A stretch of 6,160 bases of DNA from Spirochaetaceae bacterium. Lineage in GTDB: Bacteria > Spirochaetota > Spirochaetia > Treponematales > Breznakiellaceae. The position numbers and the translations under genes were made by a program. Shown here in pieces: positions 1-5,576 of the stretch. Location: positions 1 to 6,160 of the forward strand of contig JAITNO010000189.1 of assembly GCA_031290405.1 (NCBI GenBank). The letters are read 5' to 3'. How positions within the stretch are numbered: the first letter of the stretch is position 1; the number at the start of each line of letters is the position of its first letter. Below the pieces are notes generated by a model, which made no database searches, was not told the origin of the DNA, and saw only the letters and a list, made by a program, of their open reading frames with translations.

Positions 1-100
1 CCCTTTGGAACGGGTTTTAGGCCGCAACAACCGCGTTTCAAGCCGCGAAGAGCCCCAAACCCCGCGCGGAACCCACCCATTTCCCCGCGAAGAACGGCTC

Positions 101-478
101 ATTCGTCGAGGAGAATGAATCATTCGTCGAGGAGAATGATTCATTCGTCATGGAGAATGAATCATTCGTCATGGAGAATGAATCATTCGTCATGGAGAAT
201 GAATCATTCGTCATGGAGAATGAACCGTTCGTCATGGAGAATGAACCATTCGTCATGGAGAATGAATCATTCGTCATGGAGAATGAACCGTTCGTCATGG
301 AGAATGAATCATTCGTCATGGAGAATGAATCATTCGTCGAGGAGAATGAACCATTCGTCATGGAGAATGAACCGTTCGTCATGGAGAATGAACCGTTCGT
401 CATGGAGAATGAACCGTTCGTCATGGAGAATGGCTTATTCGTCGAGGAGAACGACCCGCTCTCCTGGGAGAATGGCTC
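101..478. repeat. 21-bp tandem minisatellite, about 18 units
   Basis: Eighteen head-to-tail 21-base units run without any spacer. The consensus is attcgtcatggagaatgaatc. Variation falls at three places: 'catgg' versus 'cgagg' (units 1, 2, 12 and 17), the unit end (aatc, aacc, attc, or ggctt near the right end), and the first base (a or g). Units 17-18 are more divergent, and a degenerate unit can be seen at 80-100, so the array decays at its edges as expected for an old tandem array. Because 21 is a multiple of 3, two plus frames and one minus frame stay open throughout (heptads such as MENESFV or NGSFSMT). None has a convincing ribosome-binding site or a non-repetitive start, so I call it a repeat and not a gene. 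It lies directly downstream of rnpB in the direction of rnpB transcription. Confidence 0.95.
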
Positions 479-511
479 AGCCCTTCCAGAGAAGCGGATC
501 AGCCCCCTAAA

Positions 512-554
512 GGCTGCCGGCCCGCGCCGCGGCAAACTGCGGGACGGCGGAGCC
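512..554. other. Imperfect GC-rich hairpin between rnpB and the array
   Basis: An inverted repeat pairs 512-515 and 517-519 with 548-554, and 521-525 with 539-543, leaving a loop of about 13 bases. On the minus strand it lies about 20 bases past the rnpB 3' end and is followed by only a short T run (TTTA). It could be a weak terminator or an RNA-processing structure for rnpB transcripts. In this GC-rich sequence it could also be chance. Confidence 0.3.
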
Positions 555-560
555 TAGACT

Positions 561-571
561 CTAAAAGAAAA
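561..571 (-). terminator. U-rich tract at the rnpB 3' end
   Basis: On the minus strand the 3' arm of the RNase P P1 helix runs straight into TTTTCTTTTAG. A U-rich tract directly after a strong helix resembles an intrinsic terminator. Here, though, the helix is the long-range P1 pairing and not a local hairpin, so this is a plausible 3'-end signal and not a proven terminator. Confidence 0.35.
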
Positions 572-966
572 AGCGATGAACCGCGTAAGCCGGGTTCTGT
601 TGCGCAAACGGCCGTCAAGCGGTCGTCCGCGCGCTGCCATCTGTCTGCTTCCACCCTTGCGGATGGAATCTTCGCAATCTACCCGCGGCGTTTGGACGGG
701 CAGTCCCGCCGCTGTTTGATTTTGCTCCCGATGAGGCTTGCCGTGCCGGAACCGTTGCCGGTTCCGCGGTGGGCTCTTACCCCGCCTTTTCACCCTTGCC
801 CCAGTGCGCGTCGGCGCATCCTCAGGCGGTATGTTTTCTGTTGCGCTTTCTGTCGCGCCCTTGCGGACGCTCCCGGGCGTTACCCGGCATCGTGCCCTGC
901 GGAGCCCGGACTTTCCTCAGAGGCGCAGATGCTGTCTACGCCCCCGCGGCAGCGCGGTTCATCGCT
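572..966 (-). ncRNA. rnpB: RNase P RNA, type A-like
   Basis: This is the catalytic RNA of ribonuclease P, which removes 5' leaders from pre-tRNA. Read on the minus strand it contains the conserved block GAGGAAAGTCCGG (918-906), the stretch GGGTGAAAAGGCGGGGTAAG, the block GGCACGGCAAGCC, and the 3' block AACAGAACCCGGCTTA (601-586). These occur in the same order as in E. coli M1 RNA. The ends are set by helix P1: 14 bases at 966-953 (AGCGATGAACCGCG) are perfectly complementary to 585-572. The length of about 395 nt is normal for type A. The P15 region is odd: a 6-bp stem (712-707 with 690-685) encloses a 4-bp hairpin and an AAA bulge, with no GGU triplet visible. The RNA is transcribed divergently from argA and toward the 21-bp array. 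The identity is very secure; the exact ends could shift by a few bases. Confidence 0.96.
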
Positions 967-978
967 CAAACTGTCCCC

Positions 979-1007
979 AGTGTACGTTAAGCGCGGAATA
1001 TGTGCAA
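979..1007 (-). promoter_or_regulatory. Sigma-70-like promoter of rnpB
   Basis: On the minus strand a TTGCAC element (1007-1002) is followed after exactly 17 bases by TACACT (984-979). That is a moderate match to the -35/-10 consensus with ideal spacing. Initiation about 7 bases further on, near 972, would put the start just before the RNase P P1 helix at 966. Its position relative to a constitutive RNA gene supports the call. Confidence 0.6.
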
Positions 1008-1063
1008 CACAAAGAACAAAGAACAGGGCGATAAGGAGTGGGGTGCGGCTTACGAACGTAAAG

Positions 1064-1086
1064 CCTATCGCTGGGGGCTTAGCGCC
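1064..1086. repeat. Intergenic repeat R1, first copy
   Basis: This 23-base sequence (cctatcgctggggg, then cttagcgcc) recurs at 1242-1264 with two substitutions. Here it is separated from the R2 repeat by 94 bases, whereas at its second occurrence R2 follows after a single base. Confidence 0.85.
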
Positions 1087-1180
1087 ACGCCGCGAATAGC
1101 GGCGCAAATTTACAACCTCAATGCGAATGGACTGTTGCGGAGGGCTTGCACGACGAAGGGCGCTACCCGCCCCCCGCTGG

Positions 1181-1207
1181 TAGGCCGTTAAACGCGCCTG
1201 TGGCGCC
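1181..1207. repeat. Intergenic repeat R2, first copy
   Basis: This 27-base sequence (taggccgttaaacg, then cgcctgtggcgcc) recurs at 1266-1292 with one substitution. It includes a small perfect hairpin, GCGCC-TGT-GGCGC (1194-1206), which is conserved in both copies and resembles REP-type intergenic elements. Confidence 0.87.
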
Positions 1208-1241
1208 CGAAAGCTGGGGAGGGCCGCCCGCAGTCCCAAGG

Positions 1242-1292
1242 CGTATCGCTGGGGGATTAGCGCCGTAGGCCGCTAAACGCGCCTGTGGCGCC
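1242..1292. repeat. Composite R1+R2 repeat, second copy
   Basis: R1 (1242-1264) and R2 (1266-1292) abut here to form a 51-base element. The joint creates another inverted repeat, TTAGCG...CGCTAA (1257-1276), followed by the GCGCC-TGT-GGCGC hairpin (1279-1291) and a T-rich stretch (1296-1310). It ends about 28 bases upstream of the assigned argA start. It may be the complete form of a dispersed genomic repeat. Confidence 0.85.
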
Positions 1293-1318
1293 CCCTCCTC
1301 TTTTTCCTTTGTGTGGGG

Positions 1319-1324
1319 TATGAT
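1319..1324 (+). promoter_or_regulatory. Possible -10 element at the argA start
   Basis: TATGAT matches the -10 consensus at five of six positions but overlaps the first ATG codons of argA, and no recognisable -35 lies 17 bases upstream. If used, transcription would begin near 1331, just before ATG 1332, giving a leaderless or nearly leaderless message. This is speculative. Confidence 0.2.
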
Positions 1325-2696
1325 GACTGCCATGATGAATGAGTTTTCTTCTATGAACCTGGTGCGGGAGGCTTTCCTGTATCAGAATCGGTTTAACGGC
1401 CAGACGATGGTGTTCAAGGTCGAGTTTCCTGTTACGGAGGGGGCCGGCTTCCCCTACTTGATGAAGGATGTGGGTCTGCTGGCCGCGTCGGGCATCAGGG
1501 TGGTGATTGTGCCGGGGGCGGCGGAGTGCATCGACAAGGCTCTGGAGGAACACGGCAAGCGCGCTTTGTTTGTGCGCGGGGAGCGGCGGACGACGCACGA
1601 TGTGATTCCCTATGTGGAGATGGCGGCGTTCCACGCGGCGACGCGCTTTATGACGGGGCTTTCGGCGTGCCGCGTGGACGCGGTGATTGGCAACTTTGTG
1701 CGCGCGCGCGGACGGGGCGTGGCGGACGGTGTGGACATGGAGGCTACGGGCGCGGTGGACAAGGTTTTTACGGAGGCGATTGCGCGGGTGCTGGACTTTG
1801 GGATGGTGCCCATCCTGCCGTGCATCGGCTGGAGCCCGGTGGGGAAGCCGTACAATGTTTCGAGCGACGAGATTGCCGTCGCGGTGAGCGCGGCGCTGGG
1901 CGCCGTTAAGCTGGTGATCGTTACCGCCGGAGCAGCCTTCTACGCGCGGGATTTTGCCGCTCCGGAGGGGGTCGACTGCGCGGAAGATGGGCACATCCTG
2001 CACCTGGGCCCGAAAGAGGCGGCGTTGATGCTTAAAATGAACGCGGATGAGGGGACCGATGGGGCGCTCCTCTCCCGCCGGACGCCCGGAACGGTAAAGG
2101 AGCGCTCTCTGTCGGCGCTTTCTCTTGCGGTGGCCGCATCCAAGGCGGGCGTTGAGCGGGTGCACATCGTCAACGGCTGGGAAGAGGGGGTCGTCCTCCG
2201 AGAGTTGTTTTCGAACTTTGGCGCGGGGACGATGGTCTATGCGGACGAATACGAGGCCATCCGAACGATGAGGAACTCGGACATTCCCGACGTGCTGCGC
2301 CTTATGGAGCCCCTCATGCGGAAGGGCGTCCTGCTGCGCCGAAGCGCGGAGGATATTCAAGAGCGGAAGGACGATTATGTGGTCTTCGTGATTGACGGGG
2401 CGGTTCACGGGTGCGCGGCCCTGCGCGAATGGGGCGGCGGACAGGCGGAGATTGGCGCGCTTGTGTCAGGCGGGGAGAAGGTGGAAGCGGGCGTGGGGCG
2501 CCGTCTGGTTCAGTGGTTGCTTGAAAGGGCGCGGAGGCGGGGCATAAAGCGGGTGTTCGTCCTGACGGTGAGCACGCAGGACTGGTTTGAAGCCCTCGGC
2601 TTCCGCGAGGCGGCGGTCGAAACGCTGCCCGAGGCGAAGCGAAAGGGCTACGACGGTGAGCGCAAGAGCAAGGTCTACGCGCTGGACGTGGTCTGA
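1320..2696 (+). CDS. argA: N-acetylglutamate synthase (kinase-like + GNAT)
   Basis: This enzyme acetylates L-glutamate with acetyl-CoA, the first committed step of arginine synthesis, in the cytoplasm. The 458 residues match the two-domain E. coli-type ArgA (443 aa). Residues about 31-300 are an amino-acid-kinase-like domain (GIRVVIVPGA at 58-67, GNFVRARGRGVADGVD at 124-139, YNVSSDEIA at 178-186). That domain binds the feedback inhibitor arginine in classical family members. Residues about 314-455 are a GNAT acetyltransferase (IRTMRNSDI, RRGIKRVFVLTV, DWFEALGF, ERKSKVYALD). Two departures from E. coli stand out: the Gly-Gly of the kinase loop reads Glu-Phe (35-36), and the acetyl-CoA loop is VEAGVG (388-393), lacking the usual initial Arg/Gln. 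The start is uncertain: in-frame GTG 1311 and ATG 1320, 1323, 1332 and 1335 are all possible, and none has a good ribosome-binding site. The gene stands alone and converges with lptB. No other arg gene is in view. Confidence 0.93.
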   Translation: MMTAMMNEFSSMNLVREAFLYQNRFNGQTMVFKVEFPVTEGAGFPYLMKDVGLLAASGIRVVIVPGAAECIDKALEEHGKRALFVRGERRTTHDVIPYVEMAAFHAATRFMTGLSACRVDAVIGNFVRARGRGVADGVDMEATGAVDKVFTEAIARVLDFGMVPILPCIGWSPVGKPYNVSSDEIAVAVSAALGAVKLVIVTAGAAFYARDFAAPEGVDCAEDGHILHLGPKEAALMLKMNADEGTDGALLSRRTPGTVKERSLSALSLAVAASKAGVERVHIVNGWEEGVVLRELFSNFGAGTMVYADEYEAIRTMRNSDIPDVLRLMEPLMRKGVLLRRSAEDIQERKDDYVVFVIDGAVHGCAALREWGGGQAEIGALVSGGEKVEAGVGRRLVQWLLERARRRGIKRVFVLTVSTQDWFEALGFREAAVETLPEAKRKGYDGERKSKVYALDVV

Positions 2697-2707
2697 GGGA
2701 GCCTCAG
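2693..2707 (+). terminator. Hairpin overlapping the argA stop codon
   Basis: CTGAGG-GAG-CCTCAG forms a perfect 6-bp stem with a 3-base loop. It includes the argA TGA (2694-2696) and is followed by only a weak T run (CTTCTT). It may stabilise the 3' end or help terminate argA. Confidence 0.35.
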
Positions 2708-2716
2708 GCACTTCTT

Positions 2717-2731
2717 GCGGCCTACGGCGCT
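2717..2731 (-). repeat. Inverted fragment of the R1/R2 repeat
   Basis: The 15 bases gcggcctacggcgct are the exact reverse complement of 1259-1273, the joint of the composite R1/R2 element upstream of argA. argA is therefore flanked by oppositely oriented pieces of the same repeat. The copy also forms the left arm of the 2720-2749 hairpin. Confidence 0.6.
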
Positions 2732-2749
2732 GCGCCCTGAGCGGTAGGC
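2720..2749. terminator. Hairpin in the argA/lptB convergent spacer
   Basis: GCCTAC (2720-2725) plus CGCT (2728-2731) pair with AGCG (2740-2743) plus GTAGGC (2744-2749), leaving a 2-base bulge and an 8-base loop. Its position between two converging genes suits a two-way terminator. The flanking T run is short (TTT on the plus side) and there is none on the minus side, so efficient intrinsic termination is doubtful. Confidence 0.45.
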
Positions 2750-2780
2750 TTTGCGTCTGCGCTCCGCGTTCCCCGGCTTT

Positions 2781-2803
2781 GGGGCGCCAGGGGGGGGCGG
2801 GGG
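2781..2803 (+). other. G-rich run with quadruplex potential
   Basis: Runs of 4, 8 and 5 guanines are separated by CGCCA and C, which can be divided into four G3 tracts with short loops. The run ends 4 bases before the complement of the lptB stop codon. It would be in the 3' part of an argA transcript, and C-rich in an lptB transcript. Confidence 0.4.
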
Positions 2804-2807
2804 CCCC

Positions 2808-4028
2808 TTACATCTTGAAGGTTGCGCCGAGGTAGACTTCGCGGACGGTTGGGTTGGCGAGGATGTGCTCTTTGTTGCCGCGGGCGAGGATGAGGCCGCC
2901 GCTGATGATGAAGGCGTCGGTTGTTATTTCGAGGGTGTCGCGGACGTTGTGGTCGGTGATGAGGATGCCGATGCCTCCTTCGGCGAGGCGTTTGATGATC
3001 TGCTTGATTTCAAATACGGCGATGGGGTCGATGCCGGCGAAGGGTTCGTCGAGGAGGAGGAATTTGGGTTCGATGGCCAGCGCGCGGGCTATTTCGGTTC
3101 GCCGCCGCTCGCCGCCGGAGAGGGTGTACCCGAGCTGCTTGCGTATGCGCCCGATGCCGAAGTCGTCGATGAGCTGGTCGAGCTTTGCCTTCTTTTGTGC
3201 TTTGTTGACGTCCTTTCTGCTCTGTATGATGGCCCAGATGTTTTCTTCAACGGTGAGTTTGCGGAATATCGACGCTTCCTGCGGGAGGTAGGCGATGCCC
3301 ATGCGGGCGCGCTGATACATGGGGCCATGGACGACGCTTTCGTTGTTCAGCTTGATGTCGCCGGATGTTGGTTTGTAAAAACCGACGATCATATAGAAGA
3401 TGGTTGTTTTGCCGGCGCCGTTGGGGCCGAGCAGTCCTGCGATGTTGCCGCCGCGCAGGGAAAAGCCGACGCCTTTGACGACTTCCTTCTTCCCAAAGCT
3501 TTTCTTCAGGGTAAGGACGGAGAGGGTGTTCAGCCCCTCGAAGGTTCTTTCCCTGTTGCGCCGGTCGCCGGACCCGCTTCTGCGCTCTTGGGCGAAGGTG
3601 GACGCGTCGGCGTCGGCTTCATGCCGTCTGTCGACGACGGAGACGTTTGCGCCGCCGGCGATGTGGGGGGCGTTGTGCGCCTGTTGGTTTGTCTGCTCGG
3701 CGTAGGTTTCGCCGGCGGCGGAGGCTTCGTCCTGGCGCTCTTGTCCTCTGCGCTCTTTGCGTCGTCTTTCGCCGTCTGGCGGCGGGGCTCCGTCCTGCCG
3801 CTCCGGCCTTCGCCGCTCGCTGCGCCGTCTTTCGCCGTCTGGAGGCGGGGCGAGGGCGTCCGGCGACGGGGCGAAGGGGGAAGGAGGCGGGGCGACGGGC
3901 ATGGCCGTGGGGTTGAGGACTTCAGCCTGCGCTCTTTTGAGCAGTCCGCCTTGGGGGGCCGCGGGGAGGCGTGAGGGGTTTGTTGTTTCGTCCGCTCTAA
4001 GAGCGTCGCATTTGACTAAAAGCCCCAT
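2808..4028 (-). CDS. lptB: LptB ABC ATPase with long N-terminal extension
   Basis: This is the cytoplasmic ATPase that powers the LptB2FG transporter, which extracts lipopolysaccharide-type glycolipid from the inner membrane. Residues about 168-406 are a full LptB: Walker A GPNGAGKTT (201-209), Q-loop in YLPQEASIF (Q250), signature LSGGERRR (303-310), Walker B FLLLDEPFAGIDP (323-335), and H-loop ITDHNVRDTLE (H360). E. coli LptB is 241 aa, whereas this protein is 406. The extra 165 residues at the N-terminus are low-complexity, rich in Pro, Arg, Glu and Asp, and include two tandem 21-residue repeats (60-80 and 81-101). The ATG at 4028 has a good ribosome-binding site (AAGGA, 6 bases before it) inside the lptA end, 2 bases after the lptA stop. 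The plus strand over 3481-3899 shows no in-frame ATG, GTG or TTG between Met43 and the ABC domain, so the extension must be translated at least from there. It is the last gene of the operon. Confidence 0.95.
   Translation of the reverse strand: MGLLVKCDALRADETTNPSRLPAAPQGGLLKRAQAEVLNPTAMPVAPPPSPFAPSPDALAPPPDGERRRSERRRPERQDGAPPPDGERRRKERRGQERQDEASAAGETYAEQTNQQAHNAPHIAGGANVSVVDRRHEADADASTFAQERRSGSGDRRNRERTFEGLNTLSVLTLKKSFGKKEVVKGVGFSLRGGNIAGLLGPNGAGKTTIFYMIVGFYKPTSGDIKLNNESVVHGPMYQRARMGIAYLPQEASIFRKLTVEENIWAIIQSRKDVNKAQKKAKLDQLIDDFGIGRIRKQLGYTLSGGERRRTEIARALAIEPKFLLLDEPFAGIDPIAVFEIKQIIKRLAEGGIGILITDHNVRDTLEITTDAFIISGGLILARGNKEHILANPTVREVYLGATFKM
3726..3851. repeat. 63-bp tandem duplication within lptB
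   Basis: Two adjacent 63-base units encode APPPDGERRRSERRRPERQDG (residues 60-80) and APPPDGERRRKERRGQERQD plus E (81-101). At DNA level, 26-base blocks 3763-3788 and 3826-3851 differ by one base. The duplication keeps the reading frame and looks recent. Confidence 0.85.
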
Positions 4029-4030
4029 CT

Positions 4031-4645
4031 CTATTCCTTAATTGAGCCGGAAACCGAGCCCTCCATAACCACGTCGTCGGTGTCCAAATCGACGCGGATG
4101 CGGTCGGCGCGGAATTCATCCTCTTTTTTGAATACGACGGGAAAGCCCGACAGGTCGAGCAATTGCTCTTCGCGCTTATAGACGGCGTGCTCCGAGCGGC
4201 ACACCATGTTGTCCTTAAAAAGCCGCACGGATATTTGAAATATGGTAACATCGGTGTTCTGGTTGTACTCGATGTGCCGCCCTCGCGCAACAACCTCGTT
4301 CTTCTTGTCTTCCATTGATGAATTGCCTTCCAGCACGGCGATTTTCGTCTTTCTGTCGTAACGCATCCGGTCGGTCGTAAAAAAGATCTGCTTTTCCTCT
4401 TCCCTGCCCGATACCTTTCCGCTGCAATCCACATACTGATTGTCCTTGCCGAAGATCTCTATCCTTTCGGCCTGGACGACGAGGTTGTCCGACTTGACGT
4501 AGGCGTTGCCGATAAGGACGGTCGTCTCCTTGCCGGTTGCCCGCCCTCCGGTCATCCTATCGGCCTTGAAGGTGAAGGTGTCGGCGGGAAGGGACAGGGC
4601 GCCTAACAAGAACAGGGTAACAAGGGCCATGCGCCGCGCGTTCAT
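4031..4645 (-). CDS. lptA: LptA/OstA-like periplasmic glycolipid transport protein
   Basis: The protein (204 aa) is likely the periplasmic bridge that carries lipopolysaccharide-type glycolipid from the inner-membrane Lpt complex to the outer membrane. A signal peptide is clear: MNARR, a hydrophobic stretch to about residue 19, and probable cleavage after LPA (21). The rest is OstA-like, with alternating beta-strand segments such as NLVVQAERIEIFG, TTDRMRYDRKTKIAVLEGNSSMED (read as two pieces) and EFRADRIRVDLDTDDVVMEG. E. coli LptA is 185 aa. I chose the ATG at 4645 over the in-frame ATG at 4681. It places the signal peptide at the very N-terminus, lies 4 bases past the parB stop, and has GGGAG 9 bases upstream. 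The earlier start would add 12 unlikely residues inside parB. lptB follows 2 bases downstream, which supports the function. No LptC gene is in view. Confidence 0.87.
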   Translation of the reverse strand: MNARRMALVTLFLLGALSLPADTFTFKADRMTGGRATGKETTVLIGNAYVKSDNLVVQAERIEIFGKDNQYVDCSGKVSGREEEKQIFFTTDRMRYDRKTKIAVLEGNSSMEDKKNEVVARGRHIEYNQNTDVTIFQISVRLFKDNMVCRSEHAVYKREEQLLDLSGFPVVFKKEDEFRADRIRVDLDTDDVVMEGSVSGSIKE

Positions 4646-4649
4646 CAGC

Positions 4650-5576
4650 TTAGGCTCCCGATTCGCCGATGATGAGTTCATACAACCGGTTAAGGTCGTC
4701 CATGGAGTAATACTCTATCTTGACGACGCCTTTTAAGAAATCGCCTTCCAGACGAACCTTTGTTCCCAGCGCCTCGATAAACTTTTGTTCAAGGGCGCGG
4801 TATTCGCCGTCGCGCGGCGCACCCTGTCCGTGCGCGGCTGCTTTGGCCGTCCCGTTCGCCGTCGCGCTCGACGCCTCGACGGGGAGCGCCGGCGGGCCCT
4901 TGCCCCCGGCGGCGCGGCGCTCGGCTTCGCGGACGCTCAGGGCTCCGGAGAGGATGTCCTGGAAGAGCGTTTCCCGTTCCGCTTCGTCGTCGACGGAGAG
5001 GAGGGCGCGAGCGTGTCCCGCGCTGAGGGAGCCGCCTCGAAGGGCGCTCTGAACGGCGTCGGGCAGCTTGAGCAGGCGAAGCGCGTTTGCGAATGTGGCG
5101 CGGTTCTTCCCCACCTTTGCCGCCGCGGCATCCTGATTCAGACCGGCAATCTCCATCAGGTTCTTGTAGGCCAGGGCTTCTTCGATGGGGTTCAAATCGG
5201 CGCGTTGGATGTTTTCGACGAGGGCGACCGTATAAGCCTCTTCCGGCGTAAAGCGCCGGACGATCGCGGGAATCTGTTTCAAGCCGGCAAGCCGCGAGGC
5301 GCGGGCGCGGCGCTCCCCCATCACGATGATGTAGTTCCCGTCGTCGGCGTTTTCCACGACGATGGGTTGCAGGACGCCGTGTTCCCGTATCGTGTCGGCA
5401 AGCTCTTCAAGCTCGGCGTCGTCAAACGTCTTGCGCGGCTGGTTGGGGTTGGCGACGATCTTCTCCAGGGGGAGCATCACCGCGCCGGCCGCCGTCTCGG
5501 AAGGCGGACTGCCGACATTGTCCAGCGGCAGCAGGGCGTCGAGGCCCTTGCCCAGGCCAAAGCGTTTTGCCGCCAT
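4650..5576 (-). CDS. parB: Chromosome-partitioning protein ParB
   Basis: ParB is a CTP-dependent DNA clamp that loads at parS sites near the origin and is moved by ParA. The 308 residues match chromosomal ParB/Spo0J. There is a short N-terminal RFGLGKGLDALLP (5-17) that stimulates ParA ATPase. The CTP-binding domain carries NPNQPRKTF and GERRARASR (87-95). The box ENIQRADLNPIEEA (121-134) and a helix-turn-helix (GLNQDAAAAKVGKNRATFANALRLLKLP, about 145-182) follow. A low-complexity Ala/Gly linker (about 222-256) leads to a C-terminal dimerisation domain (YRALEQKFIEALGTKV to the end). The ATG at 5576 shares its A with the parA TGA (TGATG), with AAAGG upstream. A TTG three bases earlier is a less likely start. 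The gene is the second of the parA-parB-lptA-lptB run. I saw no parS-like TGTTTCACGTGAAACA in the window. Confidence 0.96.
   Translation of the reverse strand: MAAKRFGLGKGLDALLPLDNVGSPPSETAAGAVMLPLEKIVANPNQPRKTFDDAELEELADTIREHGVLQPIVVENADDGNYIIVMGERRARASRLAGLKQIPAIVRRFTPEEAYTVALVENIQRADLNPIEEALAYKNLMEIAGLNQDAAAAKVGKNRATFANALRLLKLPDAVQSALRGGSLSAGHARALLSVDDEAERETLFQDILSGALSVREAERRAAGGKGPPALPVEASSATANGTAKAAAHGQGAPRDGEYRALEQKFIEALGTKVRLEGDFLKGVVKIEYYSMDDLNRLYELIIGESGA

Larger units (their letters stand above)
1008..1310. other. Gene-free spacer between rnpB and argA
   Basis: About 300 bases separate the rnpB promoter from argA. The spacer contains the R1 and R2 repeat copies listed separately and small hairpins such as GCTTAC-GAAC-GTAAAGC at 1049-1064. 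No clear argA promoter or ribosome-binding site can be seen. A short open frame at 1000-1191 lacks a ribosome-binding site and reads through the repeats, so I do not call it a gene. Confidence 0.6.

Noticed and set aside
101..478. CRISPR-like array
   Set aside because: The units are contiguous 21-mers with no unique spacers and no cas genes nearby, so this is a minisatellite.
1000..1191. Small plus-strand gene of 63 codons
   Set aside because: It has no ribosome-binding site, overlaps the rnpB promoter, and runs through the R1 and R2 repeats without resemblance to any family I know.
880..1239. Minus-strand frame of 119 codons
   Set aside because: It overlaps the rnpB 5' region, its promoter and the repeats, so it is an incidental open frame in GC-rich DNA.
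1257..2408. Long minus-strand frame of 383 codons opposite argA
   Set aside because: Its His/Arg-rich composition is typical of a shadow frame, and argA on the other strand is clearly real.
2751..3974. Long plus-strand frame of 407 codons opposite lptB
   Set aside because: It is antisense to a complete LptB with all ABC motifs. Its Asp/Gly/Val-rich composition is that of a mirrored GC-rich gene.
4646..4681. Earlier lptA start at 4681
   Set aside because: It would put 12 polar residues before the signal peptide and overlap parB. The ATG at 4645 has a better ribosome-binding site and position.
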